Of a stretch of 64,000 bases of DNA, positions 1 through 13,019 are shown piece by piece. A program made the translations under genes and the position numbers. The DNA is from Paraspadella gotoi (Eukaryota > Chaetognatha): positions 22,015,875-22,079,874 of the forward strand of contig CM119266.1 in assembly GCA_051294375.1 (NCBI GenBank), written 5' to 3'. The notes under the pieces were generated by a model. The model was not told the DNA's origin, searched no databases, and worked only from the letters and a program-made list of their open reading frames with translations. Each line of letters starts with the position of its first letter. The first letter of the stretch is position 1.

Positions 1-50
1 ATTCGCTTCAATCACGTGACCTGAGATCTCATCCCCCTTTCCCTTTCAAG

Positions 51-83
<33 letters not shown>

Positions 84-314
84 NNNNNNNNNNNNNNNNN
101 NNNNNNNNNNNNNNNNNNNNNNNNNNNNNNNNNNNNNNNNNNNNNNNNNNNNNNNNNNNNNNNNNNNNNNNNNNNNNNNNNNNNNNNNNNNNNNNNNNNN
201 NNNNNNNNNNNNNNNNNNNNNNNNNNNNNNNNNNNNNNNNNNNNNNNNNNNNNNNNNNNNNNNNNNNNNNNNNNNNNNNNNNNNNNNNNNNNNNNNNNNN
301 NNNNNNNNNNNNNN
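84..314. other. Assembly gap (231 N)
   Basis: A run of N that starts directly after a (GAC)n repeat. The repeat probably broke the assembly. Confidence 0.99.
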
Positions 315-1463
315 CGGTGGAGTCGCCGTTCGCCTCATGGAAAACGTCACAGTGATTAATTACGCGCGAAATGGAGAAAGCGAGGAGAAAAGGGGGGAGA
401 ACACGGAACGAGAAAAGAATCGTGCAGGAAGCAAGCAAGCAAGCAAGCAAGCGAACTTCAACGCCTACTGCATGTCGGAAGGAACACTGAGGTTTAAGAA
501 CTAAGGCGAAAGCCCCGAGTCTTTTTCGTAATCATGAAGAATTTATTTCGAAATGATAAATACTGAAAGTCTTTCTGAAATCTATTTTTCTATTCCAAAT
601 TTTTAATGGTCGTAGGGATCAAAGTTTTGTCTTGGAAAGTAAATTAAACATCGAAAAAACAAATAAAAGTTATTTCGTTTATTTTGTTTGTTTGGGTACA
701 AATTTTTCTCTGTTCGTTGTATTCGTCTCTCTCTCTCTCTCTCTCTCCGTCTCCCTCTTAGACTCTTTCTCTCTCTATCTCCCTCTCTGTCTCATCTCAG
801 TCTTACCTTTTTCCCTTCACTCCCCACTCCTTCAGTCCCCACTCTCCCACTCTCCCCACTTCTCCTTCCCTTTATTTTTGTCGAAAACAAAGAAAAGCTA
901 AAAACGAGTCGAAGAAGAAGTTGGGCTCGATCTTCTTTGTTTCTGATTCTCCGGATCGACGGAGGTGGACGGACAAACTGAGGGAAGAAACGGAGGGAAG
1001 AAACGGAGGGAAGAAACGGAGAGAAGAAACGCAGGGTCTTGAGCATGGATGGAGGGATCGGAAGCGTCGCCGCCAGCACAACCATCCCATAAATTTCGGG
1101 ATTTTTTTTTTTTCAAAATTTTTAATTCGCGCAGACGAATTTTAACATGTTTTCGGTTTTCTGACGCAGACGACCGAAGGCGGCGGCGGCGGCGGCGTCG
1201 GCGGCAGCGGATGCCGAATGTTGCGGCTGAAGCGGCGGGGCGGTTGCGGCTGATCCTGTTGACAGAAAGGATGAACCTTCAAGGCCGCAGATCTTCGAGC
1301 GAACGTTGTATAAAAAGTATATAAATAATTTAACCTCGCCTTAAATTTTATAAACAAAAGAAAATGGTCTTTTAATATTTTTTCGTTTTAATTGTCCGTC
1401 GTTAAAATTCAAATCGACGGTTGAAAGAAATTCACGTGAATGGTTCGTTCCGGTGGACGGAGC

Positions 1464-1703
1464 GATGGAGAGAGTTATTAATGGAGTGATGTAGAGAGTT
1501 ATTAGTTGAGTGATGAAGAGAGTTATGGATGGAGTAATGGAGAGAGTTATTGATGGAGTAATAGAGAGAGTTATGGATGGAGTGATGGAGAGAGTTATTG
1601 ATGGAGTGTTAGAGAGAGTTATTGACGAAGTAATGGAGAGAGTTATTTGTGTAGTGATGGAGAGAGTTATTGATGGAGTGATGAAGAGAGTTATCGACGA
1701 AGC
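1464..1703 (+). repeat. 24-bp minisatellite, about 10 units
   Basis: Tandem units of the form GAGAGAGTTATTGATGGAGT plus ATG. The unit length is a multiple of three, so one plus-strand ORF (1510-1797) stays open and reads an eight-residue repeat, roughly MERVIDGV, followed by about 40 non-repetitive residues. There is no splice or homology support, and I regard it as a non-coding minisatellite with a fortuitous open frame. Confidence 0.8.
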
Positions 1704-2403
1704 GACGGCTGGAGCGACGTCTGACGAGGGAATTTCCTCACATACCGCTGTACCCGAGTTAATTGAATTTGAAATCGGAATCAGCGAGAGATTTTGAAAC
1801 TCGACGAAGATGATGACGAAGGAAAACTTCGACGCAAAAGATGTCGACTGAGGATAAGAACTGCGATGACGAATTTAATATTACATCTTTTTTTTTCCTA
1901 TTGAATTTCTCCTTTTCTCTCTTTTCAGTCAAATCATTTTCAATCACTTCTCGATACCTAGCCACTTGTACACGCTCCAAAGTTATATATTTTTTTCCCA
2001 CATTCAATTATTATCCTGTTAGTATTCAAACAAGAGCGGTTCATCCAATGTGTTGCGCCGCAGTGACTTTCTTAGCTCGTGAATTAAAATATCGTTTTTT
2101 ACGTATTCCTTTTAGTCACTAGATTTTTTTCTGTTTTAACAAATGAGCAACCAACTAGGGGCGAGTTAAGTGGGACAGAACGACGGACATTTACAGACAG
2201 ACCGACCGAAAGACCGACCGACCGAACGTTGTTCCGTGAGTACTCGCGGCTTGACTAAAAAGATACGTAGGCCAATACAAACACGCCCTCTATGTTGCCG
2301 CTTTTGAATTCTCCTCCGAAACTTACCTTTATGCTCCCTTCTTTCTCGACTTACATACAATCCCACCTCTCTCCCCCAGGGAACTGCCACGCCCACTTTT
2401 CGC

Positions 2404-2506
<103 letters not shown>

Positions 2507-3319
2507 GTCGGAGACGTCGACGGAAAAATGTTCCACTCATCGTCACTCGAGAGAATATCCCCGATTTGAATTTCAAAAACCATCAAAAGGAGAGAAAGAG
2601 AGAGAAAGAAAAAAATGAAATCAAATGGAATAAAAAATAAGAAAAAAAAATAAAAGGAGAAAAAGAGAAAAGTATTTTTTTTTTCGGATCAAAAATCGAA
2701 GAATCGTGGCGCATAATCGAGGAAAGGGGGAGGAGGAGAATGAAAGATAGAGACAGAGACGGAGAAAGAAAGTGGCGAGGAAAGAGGGCGGGGAAATTGT
2801 AGAAGTCAATTAGTATGAGAAACGAATGCGATTTAGGCAAGAAGAAAAATAAGTAGGGCGGCAACTCAGAAGGTCGTTCCGCGCCATTTCAGAGACAATA
2901 AAAAAAGAGGAGAGTCATTTATTCATGCTTACATTCTGTCTTCAACAAAACTTTTCTTTTTTACATATATTTATTTATGATTATACATAATGATACTATT
3001 AACAAGTAGACAGGCATTAAATTCTAGTCCAATTCGCCGTCCTCGCGTCTTTGTTCGTGAACTTAGCAGAGTGACCTCGACGTTGTCAGAGACAACGTCT
3101 TTTCGACAAAAGGACAAATCTAAAAGAGGTCGGTCGTTCGATCCCCGATCCCCGATCCCCGATCCCCGATCCCCGCACGAAAGAAACGTGATCGAGAATT
3201 CACGGTTCGTGAACTCGAGTGGGACTTTGGTGATCGGAATTCGATGTGAATTGTTGATCGATGGATCGATCGATTTCCATCAATCACCACTTGAGAAATG
3301 CCGACATCACTGGGGTCTG

Positions 3320-3370
<51 letters not shown>

Positions 3371-3463
3371 TAATGGCACCAGAAAACTATGAAAGTGTTA
3401 AAACGCTAATTATGGAATTAAAGAATTAAAGAATTAAAGAATGGACACTGTTATATAATTATC

Positions 3464-3679
3464 TTTTCATACAATTGAAACATTCTTTGAAATATTTTCC
3501 ACTTCATTGATAGGGAAGCCAGGTACTCTGGGAGTGAATAAACGAGACTGTGAGAGAGTCTTGATTGAAAGCTTGCAGGGACCTGCTATGTCATTATCTT
3601 GTAAGAGTGATGGAGGCCTTAAACCACCAAAGCCTGTCCAAAGTCAGGGGCAAGATAGCTTATTTATTAAATGAATGGA
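3464..3679 (+). mobile_element. Dispersed repeat family R1, copy 1
   Basis: About 215 bp that reappears in reverse orientation at 46,326-46,544 with roughly 90% identity by eye. Both copies begin with TTTTCATACAATTGAAACAT and end near GCTTATTTATT. The opposite copy has an open frame of 72 residues across the shared part. Here small indels break that frame (for example the segment after CCTGCTATG). It could be a fragment of a transposon ORF or of a duplicated gene; I do not recognise the family. Confidence 0.8.
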
Positions 3680-3948
3680 TAATTTTTATATTGGTTGTAC
3701 CAATTTCATAAAAAAAAATTGAGAAATATCGTCGCCATAAAAAAACTGGCGTCTTTTGAACCTTGAGGGGATTTTTTATTCAAACAAAAGACGAACCCGT
3801 TTTTTTTGTTTCTTCGTCGACAGAGGCGACGATAACGACGACCACAACGACGAGAAATTTTTGCGGTTTTCTTCTCGTGATTTTTTGAGTCATTTTTTTT
3901 TACTCTGGGCTCTAAAATTGGAGGGAAAATGAAGGCGAACGGGAAAAC

Positions 3949-3952
<4 letters not shown>

Positions 3953-4007
<55 letters not shown>
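3953..4007. repeat. (CT)n microsatellite
   Basis: A 55-bp pure dinucleotide run. Confidence 0.97.
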
Positions 4008-4008
<1 letters not shown>

Positions 4009-5227
4009 TTCACTTTCTCTCTCTTCTTTATTTTTCGAAATAAACAAAGAGCAGCCAAAAATAGAAATATACGTCAAAATGAAGTAATATCACAACGAGG
4101 TGACACCGGTGAGACCGGTGAGTCGGTGACACCGGTGAGACCGAAAGAACCGACGCGACAGGCGCTCTAATCGGGCGATTGAAATTTAAACACAGTCAAT
4201 ATACATCCACGTGGCTGCGCTAACGATATATTTCCTACCACCAATAATATTGATCGCAAAAAATTTAGTTTTAATCGGTTTTTTTTTCATTAAATTGTCA
4301 TTGGCAGTTTTTTTTCCCTTTAAATTTGCTTCTTATTGACTTTCGCGTCGTAATGATTCATCTAATGAGGATTCTTTCCCCCTTTTAAAGTTGAAGGTTC
4401 GAAAGGGCATTGATCTTTCTCGCCGCGTAACCAACGACTCAAAAAGAGTTAAACAACCTATATATAAGTTCTATAACCTATATAAAAAGTTTTAAAATTA
4501 TATAAGCTATCTAGACCGACTCTTTCCGGAGTCTCGTTCGATTTGAATTAATTTTTTTTTCTTTTGTTTTTACTTTTTTTTTAAGAAAAAAAATTTGGCG
4601 AATGAAACCGAACGAGCGACTCGAATTTTGTAAAGAGAAACGGAGATATCGCGAGCGGCGAAGGGCGATTCGAAAATTACGAATAAGATAAACACGAGAA
4701 AACGGACAAAGAAAAAAGAAGAAGGAGTGGGGGGGTGGAAGAGAGAAAAACAAAGAAGGAAAAAAAGGAACAAAGGATTTAAAAAATAAAGGTGCGCGAT
4801 GTTTTATATCGGGGCGCGCGTCGAATCTTTCTATACGTGCGGGTTTGAAGGGGATCGGCGATTCCTTCTTTATCTTTTCTTCGATTCGTCGCTCTTTTTC
4901 CTACCAACTCTCATTCTTTCTTTTTTTTTCACTTCCTTCCTTCCTTCCTTCCACAATTTTCTTTTTTTTTTCGTTCTTAAGTAATCTATTTTCTTTATTT
5001 CTTTATTTCTTTCTTTATTTTTTTATTTTTCTTTCTTTCTTTCTTTCTTTCTTTATTCCTTTCTTTCTTCATTTATTTTTTTCTTTATCTTTTTCTTTCT
5101 TTATGACTATCGTTCTCTTCTTTGGCCATTTCCAGTCTCGGCATAATTACCCGCAATTTAAAATGTTAGTCGCGTGTTACTTAAATCGCCTCCAGATTTC
5201 ACCAAGAATTTCCCTTCTCCTAAAATG

Positions 5228-5455
5228 NNNNNNNNNNNNNNNNNNNNNNNNNNNNNNNNNNNNNNNNNNNNNNNNNNNNNNNNNNNNNNNNNNNNNNNNN
5301 NNNNNNNNNNNNNNNNNNNNNNNNNNNNNNNNNNNNNNNNNNNNNNNNNNNNNNNNNNNNNNNNNNNNNNNNNNNNNNNNNNNNNNNNNNNNNNNNNNNN
5401 NNNNNNNNNNNNNNNNNNNNNNNNNNNNNNNNNNNNNNNNNNNNNNNNNNNNNNN
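5228..5455. other. Assembly gap (228 N)
   Basis: A run of N. A second gap follows 109 bp further on. Confidence 0.99.
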
Positions 5456-5564
5456 TCCGGTTATCGCATTCGATGATATCGCGTTAGAAATGGATGAAAT
5501 CACAGCCACGCGAGTTCACGCTGAGGTTCATGATTCACAGAGATGACGTGGAAGTATTTATTTT

Positions 5565-5800
5565 NNNNNNNNNNNNNNNNNNNNNNNNNNNNNNNNNNNN
5601 NNNNNNNNNNNNNNNNNNNNNNNNNNNNNNNNNNNNNNNNNNNNNNNNNNNNNNNNNNNNNNNNNNNNNNNNNNNNNNNNNNNNNNNNNNNNNNNNNNNN
5701 NNNNNNNNNNNNNNNNNNNNNNNNNNNNNNNNNNNNNNNNNNNNNNNNNNNNNNNNNNNNNNNNNNNNNNNNNNNNNNNNNNNNNNNNNNNNNNNNNNNN
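5565..5800. other. Assembly gap (236 N)
   Basis: A run of N whose right edge is a (CT)n repeat (5801-5839). Confidence 0.99.
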
Positions 5801-5839
<39 letters not shown>

Positions 5840-7528
5840 ATCTGCATGGATCAATAGTCACCCTGCATTCACTTTTTTTTCGGATGGGAAAGCTTGGGGG
5901 GGAGCGACGTTTCTAGGGGTTAATGCAACAAAGACTTTCGACTCAGAATCTTTTGTCGTCGCTTCAAAAGAAGGAAATTATAATTATTTCCTTCCAAATT
6001 TCTATCCGCCGCAAAATTCGAGTCGCGCCGTTGGATGCCGAAGAAATTATGAGGCTTCCTGGTATTTTTTCTTTCTTTTTTCTTTATTTAAAAAAAAAAT
6101 GAAGACCGAAATCGAGGTGTTTTTTTTTTGAGGAAAATTTTCCGTTAAATTCATCTAAATTTTTCAATATTAATTCTTTAGAAAGGATATATAAAGTAAC
6201 AAGATCTTATTAAAGGATTGTTTTTAGCTTAAAACAATATCAATCGTGAATAAAGTTGAATTGTTTTCCTTTTTCTTTTTTTTTCTTTTTTTCTCGTTCT
6301 GTTAATTTAAATAGTTATATTTTGTTGAATTGTAAACTGTACAATTTATCTGTAATGCTGTATGCCCTTTTGAATGTACTGTTTCAACTAATTGTAGTAA
6401 ACGAATAAAACGCATATATAATAAAGTGTCGCCTCAGACGAAATTTATGAGAGAGAGCCTTTTTAAAACAAAGGACATGAAAGCGAATGTGATTCTGAAT
6501 GTGAATGCGATTCAGTGATGCGGTGAATCATTGAGCATGAATCACTCGAATTTAAATCTACGAGAAGGTTAATTTTTTTTTTGTGCAGCTAAAAAACCCA
6601 AAACTCTTATGTTTAATGAACCGTTTAAAAAGGCAACGCGTGAGAAAAGAAAACATCGTCTACAAATTTTGATGGACAATTTCTCTGGATACTTCCATGA
6701 ATCAATTACTCAGTAGATATTATTTTACGGAATCCAATTAGTCATTTCTTACTCATTGTCCTCTTATATTGAGATGTTTTATCTTTTTAATAGATTTCTG
6801 TTTATTTTACCTAAAGTGTCTTTCATAAGTTTTTACTTTTGTGACAATTTTCCTTTTCCCTTTATGACTCGTTTTCCTGACCCTATAATATTTTTTTTCT
6901 TTGCCTAATATTTTTTGTAGTAGTATTTCAAAGACTCTAAGGCTTCTCAGCAACGACGAAATGAGATACTAATCTCTTCGTCGCAAACAACGATGCAACG
7001 TTTCTTTCTCTAACCGCAAGATGTCGCGAAAAATCGGACCGAGTCAAAAACCGCGGACCCCAATCTTCAGGGCCGCGAGGGAGCGGGGCTGTCGAAAGCT
7101 GACGTTCGGCCGATTTCCCCCTCCATGGATCGGCGGTTCGGGGCGAAAGGAAATTCGTCTTCTTTATCTTCGTCAACTTTTTAAAATGATTCGTTTAATG
7201 AAAAAAAAGAAAAAAGAAAAAAAGAAAACCCAATTTTTGCTTCTAAATTTAATTTGTTCGTGCAGGCGAGAGATCGAGGCCGCCACGTTGGACGTAATGA
7301 GTATTGAGTATTGAGTTTTATTTAGACCGAGCTCTCTATGTTTATATATATATTATTATATTCATACATATTCATATGTATATCAATAATATATATATTA
7401 TAGATGTACAAATATCAATTATATTAACATAATTTCCCCACTAAATTATGAAGTTGGCATCGTTTCCGCGAACACAATTACGCTCGAGTTCTGAAGACGC
7501 ACTTACCAGCGAAAGGCTTTTGTATTAA

Positions 7529-7573
<45 letters not shown>

Positions 7574-7830
7574 AAAATGATGAGGAACTCAAATCGGAAT
7601 TCCGCTGACGTCGACGTTTTCAGAGGACGGGATTGTGTTGGGGAAAGAGAGGGGGGCGGGAGCGGGGGAGCGGGGGAGCGGGGCAGGGGCCGCGGAAGGG
7701 GGGCCGAGGGTAAGGAAAGAGGGGGGTTGAGGAGAGATAGGCGAAGTGAAAAGTAAATGAAATGGAAAAAGCGTCGCGGATTCGTTGGCGTCGGGAGACT
7801 CGGTGGAACCGTCGACCCACGACGTTCATG

Positions 7831-8136
7831 ACGACGACGACGACGATGACGACGACGACGACAACGAGGAAGATGAAGTCGACAACGACGATGACGACGA
7901 CGAGAAGGACGACAACAATGCAGAAGTTTAGGACGACGACGAGGATGATGACGACGACGAGGATGAAGACGACGACAATGACGACGACGACAATGACAAT
8001 GAGGGTGACAACGACAACGGCGACGACGACGACGATGCTGAAGGTTACGACGACGATAATTATAAAGCAGAAAAATGTCGATCGCGATTTCGATGAGAAG
8101 AAGAAGACGACGACGACGACGACGACGACGAGGACG
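7831..8136 (+). repeat. Imperfect (GAC/GAT)n tract with an acidic reading frame
   Basis: About 300 bp of interrupted GAC, GAT, GAG, GAA and AAC triplets. One frame gives a long Asp/Glu/Asn-rich run, interrupted by a TAG at 7929-7931 and then continuing acidic in the same frame. Another frame gives poly-Thr with Met. The mixed codons look more like an acidic protein exon or its decayed relic than a clean slippage repeat, but I see no flanking splice sites or recognisable domain. Confidence 0.6.
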
Positions 8137-8659
8137 TTGGTCGTCGGTGCACTTGTACTTGATTGATATTAGATATTGTGAGGTTCTTCTTCTTAATGAT
8201 TTTCTTTCAGGAATTATGTGTAATATCTTTTATGAAAGCAAGGGCAGGAAGTAATATAACCTTGTGTTGTATAGATGCTCCGTCTAGTTCCAGACAACAC
8301 AATTAACCCTCTCGGATTTAGATTATTAAAAACGAAGTTAATAAAAGGTAATAATGTAAAATGTGAAATAAATAAATTTGTTTACTAAGCAGAGAGGTTT
8401 TTTTTTATTTCAACAAACAACGATATAAATGATTGACGGACACGTTTCGACTCTGTTTCGAGAAATAAACAAAATAATTTGTAATATATATTTGTAATGA
8501 ATATTTCAAAATCTTAATCTGCAATTTTCATAAGGTTTTCTACCGCAAGATGGACACTCATCGGGCGAAACGATCGAGAGCGTCTCGAGGGAGGACGACA
8601 ACGACAACGACGACGACAACAACAACAACAAAAACAACAAGAACGGCGGACGGCGACGG

Positions 8660-8706
8660 AAATGAAATGAAATGAAATGAAATGAAATGAAATGAAATGA
8701 AATGAA
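8660..8706. repeat. (AAATG)n microsatellite
   Basis: About nine copies of a pentanucleotide. A (GAC/AAC)-rich stretch lies just upstream. Confidence 0.97.
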
Positions 8707-9188
8707 GCTCCGTCTCACTTCACTTTTTTATTTCGTCACGTGCACTTTATTCTCATTTGGTTTCCGACGATAATAAGACCCATCTTACTTATTTGGTTGG
8801 GCCGCGAGTACTCGCGGAGCAATTCACGAAATACCAAGTCTTTTTTTAGTTAATACCTGGCAGACTGGAAAAGTTTCATTAAATGCTTCTCGTGATTATG
8901 TCTCATTCTAGTGACTTTATAAAAATTCGGACACGTGATCAGATAGTCGATAAGGTATATAGTACGTGTAATACTTAGTTATTTCAGTTAATACTGTACA
9001 AATAGGTGATCAAGAGTACGATGTTTGTTGTGCATACGTTTCATACTTGTGGTCACGTGATGACGAAAGAAAGTCACTGCGGCGCAACGCATTGAACTTA
9101 CCAGTCTCTTCTTTCTTCACTCATCTTATTTTTAAAACTTCTTTAAGTTTCATTTCATCATCGTCCGACTTCCTGCTCGTCCCACGAC

Positions 9189-9435
9189 TGTCCGTCTCAG
9201 TCCGTCTCTGTCCGCCTCAGTCCGTCTAATCCCCCCTCTGTCCGTCTCAGTCCGTCTCTGTCCGCCTCAGACCGTCTAATCCCCCCTATGTCCGTCTCAG
9301 TCCGTCTTATCCCCCTGTCCGTTTAAGGCCGTCTCATCCCCCTTTTGTCCGTCTATGTCCGTCTATGTCTGTCTCTGTCCGTCTTTGTCCGTCTCTGTCC
9401 GTCTCTGTCCGTCTTTGTCCGTCTATGTCCGTCCC
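9189..9435. repeat. Short-period minisatellite based on TCCGTCT
   Basis: More than 20 near-copies of a 10-bp unit such as TCCGTCTCTG, with longer interspersed variants (CCCCCTCTG, CCGCCTCAG). The ORFs through it are low-complexity Cys/Ser/Val repeats and are not supported as genes. Confidence 0.9.
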
Positions 9436-9692
9436 ACGCTTCCGTGTCGTCGCGACCCCAACGTCAGATCTACGAGGAAGCCAATTGCGACACCTGATTC
9501 CATCTCGCTTGAGGCTGGTAATCGTGACGACGAAAATACGACGATGGACGGCTACGCGTGACTATGGAGAATGAAGAAAAAGAGAGGGAAAATGACAGTC
9601 ATATAGGCCATCCGCGCGCAGGTTCGTTTCGCTCTTTAATTGGATTGTGTCATCGCCTGAAAATCCGGTCGCATCGCGCATCGTTCTCTCTT

Positions 9693-9747
<55 letters not shown>

Positions 9748-9765
9748 ACTCTCTCTCTCTTCTCT

Positions 9766-10443
9766 NNNNNNNNNNNNNNNNNNNNNNNNNNNNNNNNNNN
9801 NNNNNNNNNNNNNNNNNNNNNNNNNNNNNNNNNNNNNNNNNNNNNNNNNNNNNNNNNNNNNNNNNNNNNNNNNNNNNNNNNNNNNNNNNNNNNNNNNNNN
9901 NNNNNNNNNNNNNNNNNNNNNNNNNNNNNNNNNNNNNNNNNNNNNNNNNNNNNNNNNNNNNNNNNNNNNNNNNNNNNNNNNNNNNNNNNNNNNNNNNNNN
10001 NNNNNNNNNNNNNNNNNNNNNNNNNNNNNNNNNNNNNNNNNNNNNNNNNNNNNNNNNNNNNNNNNNNNNNNNNNNNNNNNNNNNNNNNNNNNNNNNNNNN
10101 NNNNNNNNNNNNNNNNNNNNNNNNNNNNNNNNNNNNNNNNNNNNNNNNNNNNNNNNNNNNNNNNNNNNNNNNNNNNNNNNNNNNNNNNNNNNNNNNNNNN
10201 NNNNNNNNNNNNNNNNNNNNNNNNNNNNNNNNNNNNNNNNNNNNNNNNNNNNNNNNNNNNNNNNNNNNNNNNNNNNNNNNNNNNNNNNNNNNNNNNNNNN
10301 NNNNNNNNNNNNNNNNNNNNNNNNNNNNNNNNNNNNNNNNNNNNNNNNNNNNNNNNNNNNNNNNNNNNNNNNNNNNNNNNNNNNNNNNNNNNNNNNNNNN
10401 NNNNNNNNNNNNNNNNNNNNNNNNNNNNNNNNNNNNNNNNNNN
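9766..10443. other. Assembly gap (678 N) inside a (CT)n tract
   Basis: CT-rich sequence flanks the gap on the left (9696-9765) and, briefly, on the right (10,444-10,449). Confidence 0.99.
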
Positions 10444-10876
10444 CTCTCTTTCTTTGTCAAGCTTTTTTTTCTCCTGATTTGTAGTTTCACAATTGAGATC
10501 CATTCGATGTATGACTATTGGTCGGATCTATTGAATAATATTTAATTCTTGTTATCTCATGAAGGTGACGCACAAAGGACTTATCTGAAGGTATTCTCGG
10601 CAGTATTGTAACTTTCTACACGTACTTTATGCAACGTTAGCTGCACACTGCACAGTGCACACTGCACAGTGCTTAAGCCGTGATTTTCACCTTTTTACAT
10701 TCAAAGCCCAGGTTAAGTGGGATAAAGGTTTATTAGAAAAAAAATTATATGAATCGAAAATATAACTATCGCAATTTGCGCAAAAAAAAAAACCGCCAAA
10801 AAATTAGCTGACTCCTGAAATAAAAGGTGAGGACCATGACGATTGACGATGGTGACAATGATAATGATAATTAAAA

Positions 10877-10908
10877 AGATGATGATGATGAATGATGATG
10901 ATGATGAT

Positions 10909-10937
<29 letters not shown>
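10877..10937. repeat. (GAT)n microsatellite
   Basis: Runs of GATGAT with two short interruptions. Confidence 0.95.
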
Positions 10938-10939
<2 letters not shown>

Positions 10940-11025
10940 AAACAAGAGTAGAAACCGGAGAAGGAAGAGCTTGTGGCTGAGAGTCTTGTCCGAAAACTAC
11001 GGCAAACATCTGAACCCGAAGATAT

Positions 11026-11065
11026 AAGAGAGAGAGAGAAGAGAGGAGAGAGAGAGAGAGAGAGA

Positions 11066-11111
<46 letters not shown>

Positions 11112-11250
11112 AGAGAGAGTAGAGAGACAGAAGAGAGAGAGAGAGAGAGAGGCGAAAGAAAAAGAGAGCTTCAGCCATCACATTCCTTCTTCCTTCTCTT
11201 CTGTGTAAGAATTTCACCCTGCCCCTCCGCTTCATTGAAATGCATACTCT

Positions 11251-11286
<36 letters not shown>

Positions 11287-11304
11287 TCTCTCTCTCTCTC
11301 TCTG

Positions 11305-11352
<48 letters not shown>

Positions 11353-11431
11353 ATATAGCAGCAGTGCTTTTTTCCCGTCGGAGGCCGGTTACATGTCTGC
11401 TCTTTCCTCTCTCTCTCTCTCTCTCTCTTCT

Positions 11432-11483
<52 letters not shown>

Positions 11484-11631
11484 CCAGACGGCGAGGAAAA
11501 TAGAGAAAAAAAGAGAAAAAGAAAAAAGGAAACTGATATAAAAGAAAGGAAAAAAGGGAAAAAGGAAAAAAGGAAAAGTGATCGTTGGATTTTATTTTCA
11601 GACAGTCTACGACATTGGCGTTATAAAGGAT

Positions 11632-11714
<83 letters not shown>
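11026..11714. repeat. Cluster of (GA)n and (CT)n blocks
   Basis: (GA)n at 11,026-11,150 is followed by (CT)n blocks at 11,245-11,352, 11,404-11,481 and 11,635-11,714. The switch from GA to CT on the same strand about 95 bp apart makes an imperfect inverted repeat that could fold into a long hairpin. Confidence 0.92.
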
Positions 11715-11979
11715 CAGTTTGGTTTGAAAAAGGGGAAGGAAGAGAAGGAATATTTTTCTTTGAAGAGGTTGATTCGTGATGATCCGCGAAACAACTTCGG
11801 CCGTCGAAAAAAAAACTAAAAAAAAAAATAAATATCCAAAGTGAAAAATCCGGCAAATGCGTACACGGAGAGTTGAGTGCAATGTTCGGCCTTTTTGGTC
11901 AATCGATTATATCATTAATTTTATCCCTTTAAACTCAGATTGAGTGAACGAAAAAAAATCATTGAGACAACGTAACAAA

Positions 11980-12607
<628 letters not shown>

Positions 12608-12893
12608 CTCCGTTTATGTCCATATTTCTCACTTTTTGTCTTAAAAGCAACGGAGCTTCTTTCTCTCTTTCTTGCCTTCTTTCTCTCGAAAATATGGTTT
12701 TCTTTGTTTTCCTTATTTATTCACTTTTCTCTCACAAAAACGAGCAAGTTTTTTGTCTCTCTTTAGCCTAATGTACGTATATCTATCAATGATATGAGTC
12801 TTTCGCTTATTCGATGAGCCTCTTCCTTTCTCTTTCTCTTCCTTTTTCATTTCTCTTTATTCAAAAGTTATCCTCTCTATTTCTATTTTTTAA

Positions 12894-13019
<126 letters not shown>

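Noticed and set aside
9558-10503. ORFs of about 280-313 residues spanning the 678-N gap
   Set aside because: They consist almost entirely of N plus translated (CT)n/(GA)n.
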